Of a stretch of 64,000 nucleotides of DNA, positions 37,576 to 47,242 are shown one piece after another. Origin of the DNA: Flavobacterium sp. KMS (GTDB lineage Bacteria > Bacteroidota > Bacteroidia > Flavobacteriales > Flavobacteriaceae); contig NZ_JSYP01000016.1 of NCBI RefSeq assembly GCF_000813005.1, positions 1-64,000 on the forward strand, read 5' to 3'. Below the pieces are notes generated by a model. That model did no database searches and was not told where the DNA came from. It saw only the letters and a list, made by a program, of their open reading frames with translations. Position 1 is the first letter of the stretch; each line of letters starts with the position of its first letter. The position numbers and the translations under genes were made by a program.

Positions 37576-37787
37576 TACCATAATACTGAATTTTATCAAT
37601 AGTAAACCAACCATTAAACCAGACTTTATACTCCTGATTATCTCTTTTTATTTGTAAATTCTATTTCTAGCACAAAAAAAACCATGCTACCTTTGTGAAT
37701 ATAGGATCTATCTAAATTCTTGCAAAACTATCGATTAACAAACACTAAATAAACTACTTACAATTTTATTTATAATAAAATAAGACA

Positions 37788-37826
37788 TAAAAAAAACCTT
37801 GCATACCTGCAAGGTTTTCCTTTTTA
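37788..37826 (-). terminator. Terminator of the lipoprotein gene at 37882-38508
   Basis: On the minus strand an AAACCTTGCAGG / ATGCAAGGTTT-type stem is followed by eight T. It lies about 60 bases after the stop codon. Confidence 0.8.
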
Positions 37827-37881
37827 ATTCTCTTTGCCAGTATAAAACCTGAAGATTTCGTACAGCTAGATTTATTCGTTT

Positions 37882-38508
37882 TTAATAGATAAATTCATCT
37901 ATAACCATTGCAAATGATTGCAACTTATTAATTAAAACTTTATCCTGAACATAACTTTCATAACTCATATTCTTATCAAAGCAAAATTGCATTTTGGGTT
38001 TAACCGCAAAATCAAGACTCGCAATATAATTGAGTAATTCTTCTCTTTTAATTATCTCGTTATTCACCCTAACCATTTTATTATTCTTTTCAAAAAAGAT
38101 GATTAATCCTTCTTCTTTTGGTTTTTCGAGTTTATAATACACTTCCGTAAAAGGTACAAAAGCTAAATTCTTTCCGATGCTATCTGCGTACGAATAATAA
38201 TTTTCGGCTTTTTTGTTTTCATGTGCTTTGTCAGCTCGTTTCTTTTCTTGCAATTTTGCTACTTCTGGAATAACTAATCGTAAAGGCAAACGCTTGTCTA
38301 CATTAAACAACCAATTGGTCGAAATAATACTGTTTTTTCTGTTTACTTCCGCCAAAGTATCTTTTCCATTTACTCTAAAAAAGATATAAATAGGCGAATG
38401 GTCTTGTACATCTTTCACTACAGACACATTCGATTTTGGTAACAGAACATCCTCTTTTTTTCCACAAGAAAAAAGAAGCAAAACGAGAATAAGACTAAGG
38501 TATTTCAT
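37882..38508 (-). CDS. Conserved flavobacterial lipoprotein of unknown function
   Basis: The 208-residue protein has a lipobox (MKYLSLILVLLLFSC, Cys15). The mature part has a charged central helix (about 82-105, EKKRADKAHENKK) and a C-terminal KPKMQFCFDKNMSYESYV segment faintly reminiscent of the ExbD periplasmic fold. I cannot assign a function. It lies beside folP on the same strand, but a repeat-containing gap of 192 bases separates them. Confidence 0.65.
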   Translation of the reverse strand: MKYLSLILVLLLFSCGKKEDVLLPKSNVSVVKDVQDHSPIYIFFRVNGKDTLAEVNRKNSIISTNWLFNVDKRLPLRLVIPEVAKLQEKKRADKAHENKKAENYYSYADSIGKNLAFVPFTEVYYKLEKPKEEGLIIFFEKNNKMVRVNNEIIKREELLNYIASLDFAVKPKMQFCFDKNMSYESYVQDKVLINKLQSFAMVIDEFIY

Positions 38509-38586
38509 ATTTTAAATTCTATGTTTTTATTTATTTTTTGTCACAGATTTATTTTGTCTGTATGACTTTCAGTATTGTCTATAGGG

Positions 38587-38672
38587 GAACGCAAATCCCG
38601 TAATGTCGGGACAAGAGAAAATCCGTTTAATCAGTGTTTTCGCATTAGCGAATCCGTTTAATCCGCGTTCCT
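38587..38672. repeat. Partial copy of the GCGGATTAAACGG dispersed repeat
   Basis: GGAACGCAAATCCCG, a GTCGGGAC block and AATCCGTTTAATCAGTGTTTTCGC..GCGAATCCGTTTAATCCGCGTTCC. The right arm matches the right arms at 31870-31922 and 47795-47850, while the left arm has been replaced or lost. Confidence 0.75.
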
Positions 38673-38700
38673 TTCACAAGTGTTGAATTAAATTTATTCG

Positions 38701-39525
38701 CTAAACTGCCATTTTATTAAACAAACTCACACATTCCATTGCTTCCTTCACATCATGAACACGTAAAATTTTAGCTCCTTTTGTTAAAGAAATCGTGTTC
38801 AAAACTGTTGTTCCGTTCAACGCTTCTTGCTGGTTTGTATTTAAATACTTGTATATCATAGATTTTCTCGAAAATCCAGCTAAAACTGGTAATTCCAAGA
38901 TATTGAATAATTCCATTTTTTGTAGAACTTCATAATTTTGATCTAGTGTTTTAGCAAAGCCAAAACCAGGATCTAATATGATATCGTTTATACCTAAACT
39001 TCTGGCTTGTGCTACTTTTTCGGAGAAATAAAAAAGCATCTCTTTTACAATATCATCATAATCAGTTAAGGTTTGCATCGTTTGTGGCGTACCTCGCATG
39101 TGCATCAGGATATACGGAACATTATATTTGGCTATAACATCAAACATTTTATCATCTAGATTTCCGCCCGAAATATCATTAATAATTGCCGCTCCATTTT
39201 CTATACAGGCTTGTGCAACTTCACTTCTAAAAGTATCTATGGAAAGTAATGCATCTGGAAAATGCTGCAAAATCAGCTTTACAACTGGAACAATTCGGTT
39301 TAGTTCTTCTTCTCCCGAAACAAATTCGGCACTTGGTTTACTAGAATAGGCTCCCAGATCTATAAACGTTGCTCCATCGGCAATCATTTTCCCTACTTGA
39401 GTTATTATAGCTTCGTCGCTATCATATTTTCCACCATCAAAAAAAGAGTTTGGCGTTACATTTAAAATTCCCATTACTTTAGGAACTGACAAATCAATAA
39501 GTTGCCCTTTGCAGTTAATTGTCAT
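38701..39525 (-). CDS. folP: Dihydropteroate synthase
   Basis: The 274-residue TIM-barrel enzyme joins p-aminobenzoate and hydroxymethyl-dihydropterin pyrophosphate in folate synthesis. It has GILNVTPNSFFDGG near the N-terminus, DLGAYSSKPSA, SIDTFRSEVA, INDISGG, ILMHMRGTP, ILDPGFGFAKT, LAGFSRKSM and the C-terminal KILRVHDVKEA. It is divergent from the DUF1599 gene, a gene order usual in Bacteroidota. Length is typical. Confidence 0.97.
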   Translation of the reverse strand: MTINCKGQLIDLSVPKVMGILNVTPNSFFDGGKYDSDEAIITQVGKMIADGATFIDLGAYSSKPSAEFVSGEEELNRIVPVVKLILQHFPDALLSIDTFRSEVAQACIENGAAIINDISGGNLDDKMFDVIAKYNVPYILMHMRGTPQTMQTLTDYDDIVKEMLFYFSEKVAQARSLGINDIILDPGFGFAKTLDQNYEVLQKMELFNILELPVLAGFSRKSMIYKYLNTNQQEALNGTTVLNTISLTKGAKILRVHDVKEAMECVSLFNKMAV

Positions 39526-39554
39526 TTTGTATTTTGTTTAATGTTTTCTTTATT

Positions 39555-39630
39555 TCAGGTTTAAAGTTTGAGGCCTAGAAATCAAGATTAACTATTTCAA
39601 CAACTTAAAACTTTAAACCTGAAACTTTAA
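39555..39630. repeat. Inverted repeat between folP and DUF1599 gene
   Basis: TTTCAGGTTTAAAGTTT (39556-39572) is complemented by AAACTTTAAACCTGAAA (39609-39625), so the divergent spacer can fold into a hairpin with a 36-base loop. It may be regulatory or a dispersed repeat. Confidence 0.65.
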
Positions 39631-39687
39631 ACTCTTTCAAAAATTTATCCCTATTTTTGAAGAAATTTAGACAAATATACATCAATA

Positions 39688-40236
39688 ATGAAGAATACTT
39701 CTCAAGAATACGATAATGTAATTGCGATTTGTCGTTCGCTTTTTATCAATAAAATGAAAGACTATGGTAGTGCATGGCGCATATTAAGATTGCCTTCATT
39801 AACCGACCAAATTTTTATAAAAGCACAACGAATTAGAAGTTTACAAGAAAATGAAATTCGTAAAGTTGACGAGGATGAAAAAGGAGAATTCATCGGAATC
39901 ATCAACTATTCCATAATGGCATTAATTCAATTAGAATTAGGTGTTGTCGATCAGCCTGATCTAGACGTAGAAAAAGCTACCGAATTATACGATGCCAAAG
40001 TAAAACTTACCAAAGAATTAATGCTTGCCAAAAATCATGATTACGGTGAAGCTTGGCGTGATATGCGTGTGAGTTCTTTAACCGATATCATTCTTCAAAA
40101 ACTACTTCGCGTTAAGCAAATCGAAGATAATAAAGGGAAAACTTTAGTATCCGAAGGTATCGATGCTAATTATCAGGATATGATCAATTATGCTGTTTTT
40201 GCACTGATATTAAACCCTTTGGATACAAAAAAATAA
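39688..40236 (+). CDS. DUF1599 domain-containing protein
   Basis: The 182-residue protein consists of two copies of the DUF1599 unit, CRSLFINKMKDYGSAWRILR (about residues 11-30) and TKELMLAKNHDYGEAWRDMR (about 111-130). Each is followed by a SLTDxIxxKxxRxxxxE stretch. The family's role is unknown; its fold is related to nucleotide-handling all-alpha proteins by prediction only. It lies 30 bases upstream of the BT_3928-type gene and is probably co-transcribed with it. TATTTTTG at 39652-39659 may be its promoter element. Confidence 0.92.
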   Translation: MKNTSQEYDNVIAICRSLFINKMKDYGSAWRILRLPSLTDQIFIKAQRIRSLQENEIRKVDEDEKGEFIGIINYSIMALIQLELGVVDQPDLDVEKATELYDAKVKLTKELMLAKNHDYGEAWRDMRVSSLTDIILQKLLRVKQIEDNKGKTLVSEGIDANYQDMINYAVFALILNPLDTKK

Positions 40237-40266
40237 ATTGCAATTTGTAAATAAAAAAAACTTTTT

Positions 40267-41367
40267 ATGAAAAATATAATTACCCAATTCTCTAGACTTT
40301 TTGTTGGAGTATTATTTATTATTTCTGGATTAATAAAACTAAACGACCCTGTAGGATTCTCATATAAACTGGCAGAGTATTTTAGCGAACCTGTATTTAA
40401 TATGCCTTTTTTAGAGCCAATAACTTTGGCTTTGGCTTTATTCTTAGTAATCTTAGAAGTAGTTTTAGGTGTAATGTTACTTATTGGATACAAATCTAAA
40501 GCTACAATCTGGAGTTTATTAATCCTGATTATACTTTTTACATTCCTTACTTTTTATTCGGCATATTTTGATGTAGTAAAAGACTGTGGTTGTTTTGGTG
40601 ATGCTTTACATTTAACGCCTTGGCAATCATTTACAAAAGATATTGTTTTATTATTCTTCATCTTGATTCTGTTCATTAATAAAGAATTGATTAAACCATT
40701 ATTTAGTAATAGCGTTCAAAATATTGTTGCATACGTAACTATATTTTTATGCATTTTTATGGGAGTTTGGGTATTGAACCATTTACCAATAAAAGATTTC
40801 CGTCCTTACAAAGTAGGTTCAAACATCGAGAAGGGAATGGAAATTCCAGAAGGAGCACCACAATCTGTTGTAGAAATGATTTTTATTTACAACGTAAATG
40901 GTGTGAACAAAGAATTTACTGAGAAAGATTTAATGGCAATTCCAGAAGGAGCTACTTTTGTTGACAGAAAAGACAAAGTAATCACTGAAGGTTACGTACC
41001 ACCAATTCATGATTTTAGCATGGAAAAAGATGGTGAAGACCACAAAGATCAATTGTTAAAAGAGCCTAAACTTATGATTTTTGTTACTTATGATTTAACT
41101 CGTTCTGAGCCATCTGGAATGGAAAAATTAGAAAAACTAAATCAGGAAGCTAAAGCAAAAGGATATAAAGTAATTGCAATGACAGCTTCGGGACAAGATG
41201 AAATTGCTGCTGCAAAAAAACAATATAAACTAAATGTCGATTTTTACTTTTGTGATGCTATAACGCTAAAAACAATCGAAAGAGCAAATCCTAGTATCGT
41301 AATCTTAAATGATGGAACTATTACTCAAAAAGTACATTATAACGACATTAAAGATTTGAAATTATAA
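40267..41367 (+). CDS. BT_3928-type membrane protein (DoxX/MauE domain plus thioredoxin-like domain)
   Basis: The 366-residue protein has four N-terminal membrane helices of DoxX/MauE type (about 1-160), with the family motif KDCGCFGDALHLTPWQSF. A periplasmic segment and a C-terminal thioredoxin-like fold (about 250-366) follow; this fold lacks a CxxC pair. The DUF1599-BT_3928-thioredoxin-tpiA order is conserved in Bacteroidota. The MauE-like part suggests a link to disulfide handling, but the function is not established. Confidence 0.88.
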   Translation: MKNIITQFSRLFVGVLFIISGLIKLNDPVGFSYKLAEYFSEPVFNMPFLEPITLALALFLVILEVVLGVMLLIGYKSKATIWSLLILIILFTFLTFYSAYFDVVKDCGCFGDALHLTPWQSFTKDIVLLFFILILFINKELIKPLFSNSVQNIVAYVTIFLCIFMGVWVLNHLPIKDFRPYKVGSNIEKGMEIPEGAPQSVVEMIFIYNVNGVNKEFTEKDLMAIPEGATFVDRKDKVITEGYVPPIHDFSMEKDGEDHKDQLLKEPKLMIFVTYDLTRSEPSGMEKLEKLNQEAKAKGYKVIAMTASGQDEIAAAKKQYKLNVDFYFCDAITLKTIERANPSIVILNDGTITQKVHYNDIKDLKL

Positions 41368-41401
41368 AATTTGAATAATTATAGTTTGTTACAAAAAAGT
41401 T

Positions 41402-41482
41402 AACCATATAAGTGATGTAAGTCCATTTAAGGTTTATGCTGATTAATCACGCTTATATTTACTTATATCACTTATATGGTTA
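41402..41482. repeat. ACCATATAAG hairpin repeat (second copy)
   Basis: AACCATATAAGTGATGTAAGT and ACTTATATCACTTATATGGTT form the arms of an 81-base inverted repeat. It shares its outer arms with the hairpin at 19922-19986. It lies 35 bases after the BT_3928-type gene, where a terminator is expected. Confidence 0.8.
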
Positions 41483-41528
41483 CTAAAATCAAAGTCAATA
41501 ACATTCTTACTTAAAAAACGAAAACATA

Positions 41529-42194
41529 ATGAGCAAAATACATAATCTGGTGTTTATTTTATTTTTTATGCTTTTGAGTTCTTTAAGTTTTGGTCAAGCC
41601 AAAGCACAAGATACAACCCAGGCCTATATCTTTTTTTTACATAATAAGTTTCTTGAAGAAAATGATTTAAATGCTGTGCATCCTGAATATGGAAGAGCAG
41701 AATACAATGAAATCATTAAATCATTTAAAGATGACAACTTCATCGTTTTTAGTGAGCTAAGAAATAAGAATACCGATTTTGATGGATATGCTAAAAAAGT
41801 TGTTAAGCAAATTAAAAGCTTAATTAAAAAAGGAGTTAAACCAAATAAAATAACGGTAATAGGAACTTCTAAAGGAGGCTATCTTGCACAATACGTTTCT
41901 ACTTATTTAGCAAATCCCAATGTTAATTTTGTATTTATCGGCTGTTTTACAGAATCTGATATTCAAAATATTCCAGTTATATATTATTGTGGAAATATCT
42001 TGACAATCTATGAGAAATCAGACATCTACGGAGTCTCAGCCATAAAACGAAAAGAAACTTCAAAATTAAAAATCAATCATTTCAAGGAAATTGAATTGAA
42101 TACAGGTCTTAAACATGGTTTTTTATATAAAGCTTTAAATGATTGGATTGTGCCTTGCAAAAAATGGGCAAATGGCAATTACGAATTAAAATAA
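41529..42194 (+). CDS. Exported alpha/beta hydrolase-like protein
   Basis: The 221-residue protein has a signal peptide ending SLSFGQ and a compact alpha/beta hydrolase pattern: a strand-helix pair (NFIVFSELRNKNTDFDGYAKKVV), the nucleophile elbow G-T-S114-K-G-G, and a late His in GLKHGFLY. The Lys inside the elbow is unusual. The substrate is unknown. It sits between two repeats and appears inserted in the otherwise conserved BT_3928-to-tpiA block. Confidence 0.7.
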   Translation: MSKIHNLVFILFFMLLSSLSFGQAKAQDTTQAYIFFLHNKFLEENDLNAVHPEYGRAEYNEIIKSFKDDNFIVFSELRNKNTDFDGYAKKVVKQIKSLIKKGVKPNKITVIGTSKGGYLAQYVSTYLANPNVNFVFIGCFTESDIQNIPVIYYCGNILTIYEKSDIYGVSAIKRKETSKLKINHFKEIELNTGLKHGFLYKALNDWIVPCKKWANGNYELK

Positions 42195-42499
42195 AATATA
42201 ATGTTCAATATAATTCTGACTGAGAATTTATTGGACATTTTTTATAGCTTACCTAGACGTTTTTTGACTTTTAAAAATCATCTAACTAAATAAAAAAACA
42301 GCTTTTTTCCCTCTTCATGAAATCTCTTGAATAAAAAACACTCCAAAAACTCGTTTTGTGGTGTAACTATTACGATTTCATTTTCCTTTTTGTAACCAAA
42401 ACTTCTCAATTTGTGACAAAATAAGGACGCCTTCAAATTTTGTTAATCTCTATTTCTGTTTCGATTTGTTTGTTTAACTTTGGTAAAAAATAATTAACC
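42195..42499. other. Intergenic region with a terminator-like hairpin
   Basis: A hairpin at 42199-42244 (AATGTTCAATA / TATTGGACATT, then T run) fits a terminator for the hydrolase gene. TAACTTTG at 42475-42482, 17 bases before the next ATG, fits the TAnnTTTG element. Nothing else is evident. Confidence 0.5.
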
Positions 42500-42994
42500 A
42501 TGAAACAAATAGTTCTATCGCTTATTGCTTTTGTTACGTTTTCTTGTACAAATGCGCAAAAAACTGCTTTTTCTAAAGAAGCGCTATCAGAAAAATTATT
42601 AGCGACTGATAATAGTCAGGTTGCTTTTAAAGACATCTTAAAAAAGTATAAAGGAAAAACTTTGGTTATCGAAGTTTGGGCTTCATGGTGTGGAGATTGT
42701 GTAAAAGCAATGCCACAAGTAAAAGAATTACAAGCAAACAATCCAGATGTATCTTACTTATTCCTTTCGGCGGATAAAACTGCTGATAAATGGAAAGCTG
42801 GAATTGAAAAACACAAAATAAAAGGCGATCATTTTATGATGAACGACGGTATGAAAGGTGTTTTTGGAAAAGCAATTGATTTGGATTGGATTCCGAGATA
42901 TATCATTGTGGACAAAAAAGGTAAAATTGTTTTGTATCGTGCAATCGAAAAGGATTTTGAAAAAATCAATCAAACTTTACAAAGCTTAAAATAA
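42500..42994 (+). CDS. TlpA-like thioredoxin-fold protein, predicted lipoprotein
   Basis: The 164-residue protein has a lipobox-like signal (MKQIVLSLIAFVTFSC, Cys16) and a TlpA/AhpC-type thioredoxin fold with the redox pair C64-G-D-C67 in VWASWCGDCVKAMP. The cis-Pro strand (DWIPRYIIVDKKGK) is present. It should act as a periplasm-facing disulfide reductase. It is directly upstream of tpiA (42 bases). Confidence 0.9.
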   Translation: MKQIVLSLIAFVTFSCTNAQKTAFSKEALSEKLLATDNSQVAFKDILKKYKGKTLVIEVWASWCGDCVKAMPQVKELQANNPDVSYLFLSADKTADKWKAGIEKHKIKGDHFMMNDGMKGVFGKAIDLDWIPRYIIVDKKGKIVLYRAIEKDFEKINQTLQSLK

Positions 42995-43036
42995 AAGTAT
43001 AGAATTTCAAAAAATAAAAAAATAAAACGAACCGAG

Positions 43037-43789
43037 ATGAGAAAGAAAATTGTTGCAGGAAACTGGAAAATGCATAAAAACGCAGAACAAACTGAAGATT
43101 TATTAAACGAATTAATTGCTAAATTACCAACTGTAAGTGAGGCTCAAGTAATTGTAGCTCCTACTTTTGTAAACTTAGCTTCTGCAGTTGCACATTTAGA
43201 GTTTACAACTATTGAGGTTGCTGCACAAAATGTACACCAAGCAGAAAGCGGTGCCTTTACAGGTGAAGTTTCTGCAGATATGCTTAAAAGCGTTGGTGTA
43301 AACTACGTTATTCTTGGACACTCTGAGCGTAGAGCTATTTTTAAAGAAACTGATGCTCTAATTGCTAATAAAGTAGATACTGCATTAAAACATGAGTTAA
43401 CAGTTATCTTCTGTTTTGGAGAAGAATTAAAAGACCGTCAAACAGGAAATCATTTTAATGTGGTTGAAAACCAATTAACTGATGGTTTGTTTCAAATAGA
43501 AAAAGAATCTTGGGCTAATGTTATCCTAGCTTACGAACCAGTTTGGGCTATCGGAACTGGAGAAACTGCTTCGCCAGAACAAGCACAAGAAATGCACGAA
43601 TTTATTAGAGAAACTGTTCGTAAAGCTTTTGGAAAAGAGATTGCTGAAGAAGTTTCTATTTTATACGGAGGAAGTGTAAAACCAGAAAATGCAAAAGAAA
43701 TTTTCTCTAAACCAGATGTAGACGGTGGTCTTATTGGTGGAGCTGCATTAAAAGCAGATGATTTTGTTGCTATTGTAACTGCACTTTAA
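43037..43789 (+). CDS. tpiA: Triosephosphate isomerase
   Basis: The 250-residue TIM barrel interconverts dihydroxyacetone phosphate and glyceraldehyde-3-phosphate. Catalytic residues are K11 (GNWKMHK), H95 (ILGHSERR) and E167 (AYEPVWAIGTG); the phosphate-binding ILYGGSVKPEN and GLIGGAALK are also present. A strong terminator follows. Confidence 0.98.
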   Translation: MRKKIVAGNWKMHKNAEQTEDLLNELIAKLPTVSEAQVIVAPTFVNLASAVAHLEFTTIEVAAQNVHQAESGAFTGEVSADMLKSVGVNYVILGHSERRAIFKETDALIANKVDTALKHELTVIFCFGEELKDRQTGNHFNVVENQLTDGLFQIEKESWANVILAYEPVWAIGTGETASPEQAQEMHEFIRETVRKAFGKEIAEEVSILYGGSVKPENAKEIFSKPDVDGGLIGGAALKADDFVAIVTAL

Positions 43790-43809
43790 TATTTCCCTTA
43801 TACATATAA

Positions 43810-43848
43810 AAATGGTTTGAGAGTGTAAAAACTTTCAAACCATTTTTT
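43810..43848 (+). terminator. Terminator of tpiA
   Basis: AAATGGTTTGAGAGT pairs with ACTTTCAAACCATTT (G-T pair included) and is followed by a T run, 20 bases after the stop codon. Confidence 0.88.
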
Positions 43849-44001
43849 CATTTAATCAATTCATAATTATCTGAATAACAATTACAAATCGTAACCTTTT
43901 GTAAACGTTTAGAGCATTGATTTAATCATTCCTTGTTTTTATATTAATCTTATTATAACAGTTTTAAGTGATTTTTGTAGCCTACTATTAAACTACAAAC
44001 T

Positions 44002-47000
44002 ATGAAAAAACTTTACACAAAAAGGTTACTTTATTTTTTCTTACTCCTAACCTCTTCTTACTCCTGGAGTCAAACATTAATTAATTACTGGTCATTTAAT
44101 AATCCTGCATCTGTAGCAACTATAACAACTCCAAGTGTTGCTCTGGTTTCTGGAACTACTATAACTGCCATTGCAGGAGGAACTAGTTTTATAGAATTTA
44201 ATGGAGGAACTGGACAAAATTTTGATCTCTTAAATCTAAACTCACGTAATAGTGAAGTTTCAGGAACTCACCTCCGCTTTAGTAATCCTATAGGTGGCGC
44301 ACTAGTATTTGCTTTACCAACCACAGGCTATAAAGATATAATTGTAAAATTTACTACACGCCGCTCTGCACAAGGAGCAGGAACACAAAATTGGTTCTAC
44401 TCTCTTGACGGAAATACATATATCTCCTTTATTCCAGTCACCCCAAATAACGGTGATCCAGGTTTGGCTACTTTAGATTTTACAGCAATTACAGGCGCAA
44501 ACAACAATTCGAATTTTAAATTAAAGGTCGAATTTGTTCAAGGTCCTGGCGGAACTGGCGGAAATAATCGTTTTGATAATTTCACAACCGAAGGAACTCC
44601 TAATGGTGGCGGAGATACAAACGCTCCTGTCGCAACTATTTTGCCTGCAAACGCAAGTACATCTATTAGCACTACAATTAATCCTACGATTACTTTTAAC
44701 GAAAGTATCCGTTTAATCAATGATAATACTATAGATAACGCTAATGTAGCATCTTTGCTAGAATTACGTTTGAATAATGCAACTGGAACCCTAATTCCAT
44801 TTACCGCAACAGTAAATGATAAGGTAATTACAATTCTACCAGCACAAGCATTGGCTAATAATCAAACCTATTATCTGGCATTACTACCAAATACTATCGA
44901 AGATTTAAATAACAATGCAGTTGCCACAACACAATCATCATTATTTACAACCGCTAGTCCAACTGTTTCATTTGCATCAAACTTTGTTACTGTAAACGAA
45001 AATGCAGGAAACCTGAATTTTGTAATCAATTTAGGAAGTCCGATAACTGGTTCTGTCGATTTAGTTGTAAAAGGAGCGCCTTTTAGTACCGCTGATGCTA
45101 ATGATTTTTCCTTAAGTACACAAACCTTACATTTTACCAATTCAAGCGCTTTAACGCAAACTATTACAATTCCTATTATCGATGATAATTTAGAAGAACA
45201 ACAAGCTGAATATTTTGTACTGAGTTTTGAAAATCCTGTTGGTTTTACAATTACAGGAACATCAACAGCAACAATTTACATTAAAGATAATGATCGTTTA
45301 GCTCCTGTTCCTAATAAAGAAATCGAACTAAATTATATCGGCAGTTTTGATCCATCAGGAAGTAATACTAGTACCTGCGAGATTGTAGTTCATGATAAAA
45401 CTTCTCAACGCTTATTTACTACAAGTGCAGTAGCAGGATTTCTGGATGTAATAAACTTTAGTGACCCTACAGCCCCAAAAGTGATAAAATCTATAGATAT
45501 GAATGTTTATGGTGGCGTAACAAGTGTTGCGGTAAAAAACGGAATTGTAGCTGTTGCTTCTCCAAATACAAATGAAGCCCTTAATGGTTCAGTAGTATTT
45601 TTTGATACCGATGGTGTGTTTCAAAAACAAGTAATCGTAGGTGCTTTACCGGATATGATTACATTTTCACCAGATGGAAAAAAGGTTATGACCGCCAATG
45701 AAGGACAACCAAATCTTGATTATACTGTAGATCCAGAAGGTTCTGTAAGTATAATTGATATTTCTGGCGGAATTACCGCTTTAAACCAATCAAATGTTAC
45801 AACATTACTATTTACAGCTTATAATGCTCAGGAAGCTACTTTAATTGCGTCAGGCGTTCGAAAACTGAAATTAACGAGTACTCTATCTCAGGATTTAGAA
45901 CCAGAATACGTTACTATAAATTCTGACTCTAAAAAAGCATGGGTAACCTTGCAGGAAAACAATGCTATTGCCGAGATTGATTTAACCAATAATACCATAA
46001 CCGATATCTGGGCATTAGGAACAAAAGATATTAGTATTCCTGGAAACGGATTTGATGTATCGGATAACAACGGTGAAGTATTAATTGCCAATTGGCCCAT
46101 GAAAGCCTTTTATCTTCCTGATGGAGTTGCAAATTATACTATTGGAGCAAATACATATTTGGTTACTGCAAATGAAGGTGACGAAAAAGAATATACTGGT
46201 TTTGTAGAAAGAACAACTGTAGGAGCAACCAATCTAGATGCAACTATTTTTCCTAATGCAGCTGTTTTAAAACAAACGTATAATTTGGGTCGTTTTAGAA
46301 CAACAAATCTAAATGGAAATTTAGATGGTGATGCAGAATTTGAGGAAATCAATTGCGTAGGAACACGTTCTTTTTCTATTTTTAATGCAACTACCAAACA
46401 AATTGTTTTTGATAGCGGAGACGACTTCGAAATGTACACAGCTTCAAATTTACCATTACTCTTTAATGCTGATCACGAAAGTAATACTGCCAAAACAAGA
46501 AGCCGTGCCAAAGGTCCAGAACCTGAAGGTGTAACAACTGCAAAAATCGGAAGCGAAACTTTTGCTTTCATATCATTAGAACGTGTTGGTGGAGTTATGG
46601 TATATAATGTGACCGACCCTAATAATGCAAAATTTGTAGAATACAAAAATAGCCGAAGCACATCGGCATATGCAGGAGATCACGGGCCAGAAGGTATTAC
46701 TTATATCGCTCCCGAAAATAGCCCTACAGGAAAAGGATATATTCTTGTAGCTAATGAAATAAGTGGTACAATCACCATCTTTGAAGTTAATGCCAAAAGC
46801 TTATCAGCTCCCGATTTTGTTTCGGACAGCACTCCTACTTTTGCATTATTCCCAAATCCGTCGCAAAAAGGAATTGTGTATTTTAACAGAACTGCCGATG
46901 TTCAGGTATTTGATATAAATGGTAAAAATGTTTTAACTACCAAAAATGCACAAACCATCAATACATCACAATTCTCTACAGGGATTTATTTTGTAAAAAC

Positions 47001-47037
47001 TTCTGATGGAATTGTCAAAAAAATGATTGTGAAATAA
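44002..47037 (+). CDS. T9SS-exported choice-of-anchor I family protein
   Basis: The 1011-residue protein has a signal peptide (ending SSYSWSQ), a jelly-roll-like N-terminal region (about 25-200), a Big_5-type Ig domain (about 210-315) and a Calx-beta domain (about 318-425, with VNENAGNLNFVINL and IPIIDDNLEEQQAEYFVLSFEN). A beta-propeller-like choice-of-anchor I region (about 435-925, with MITFSPDGKKVMTANEG) follows. A C-terminal type A sorting domain (FALFPNPSQKG to the terminal KKMIVK) marks T9SS export. Related proteins are annotated as alkaline-phosphatase-like, but no catalytic site is visible. Confidence 0.92.
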   Translation: MKKLYTKRLLYFFLLLTSSYSWSQTLINYWSFNNPASVATITTPSVALVSGTTITAIAGGTSFIEFNGGTGQNFDLLNLNSRNSEVSGTHLRFSNPIGGALVFALPTTGYKDIIVKFTTRRSAQGAGTQNWFYSLDGNTYISFIPVTPNNGDPGLATLDFTAITGANNNSNFKLKVEFVQGPGGTGGNNRFDNFTTEGTPNGGGDTNAPVATILPANASTSISTTINPTITFNESIRLINDNTIDNANVASLLELRLNNATGTLIPFTATVNDKVITILPAQALANNQTYYLALLPNTIEDLNNNAVATTQSSLFTTASPTVSFASNFVTVNENAGNLNFVINLGSPITGSVDLVVKGAPFSTADANDFSLSTQTLHFTNSSALTQTITIPIIDDNLEEQQAEYFVLSFENPVGFTITGTSTATIYIKDNDRLAPVPNKEIELNYIGSFDPSGSNTSTCEIVVHDKTSQRLFTTSAVAGFLDVINFSDPTAPKVIKSIDMNVYGGVTSVAVKNGIVAVASPNTNEALNGSVVFFDTDGVFQKQVIVGALPDMITFSPDGKKVMTANEGQPNLDYTVDPEGSVSIIDISGGITALNQSNVTTLLFTAYNAQEATLIASGVRKLKLTSTLSQDLEPEYVTINSDSKKAWVTLQENNAIAEIDLTNNTITDIWALGTKDISIPGNGFDVSDNNGEVLIANWPMKAFYLPDGVANYTIGANTYLVTANEGDEKEYTGFVERTTVGATNLDATIFPNAAVLKQTYNLGRFRTTNLNGNLDGDAEFEEINCVGTRSFSIFNATTKQIVFDSGDDFEMYTASNLPLLFNADHESNTAKTRSRAKGPEPEGVTTAKIGSETFAFISLERVGGVMVYNVTDPNNAKFVEYKNSRSTSAYAGDHGPEGITYIAPENSPTGKGYILVANEISGTITIFEVNAKSLSAPDFVSDSTPTFALFPNPSQKGIVYFNRTADVQVFDINGKNVLTTKNAQTINTSQFSTGIYFVKTSDGIVKKMIVK

Positions 47038-47242
47038 TAGAGACGATCCGCAATGTATCTCTGTAATGCGTCTTCACCGTGTTTTTTTTCTTAACAACAT
47101 CTAAAAGACGCACTGCGGTGCGTCTCTACAACCAAAATTTGATTATATTTGAGAATACAATCATTTGAAATTCAAAACAATATATAAAATCCAATTAATT
47201 GAGTTGTCATAATTATTAATAAACCCATTAAATTCAAAAAAG

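Noticed and set aside
34533..37620. Prophage or integrative element
   Set aside because: No integrase, att repeats, tRNA or structural genes are present; only small orphan genes and a fragment.
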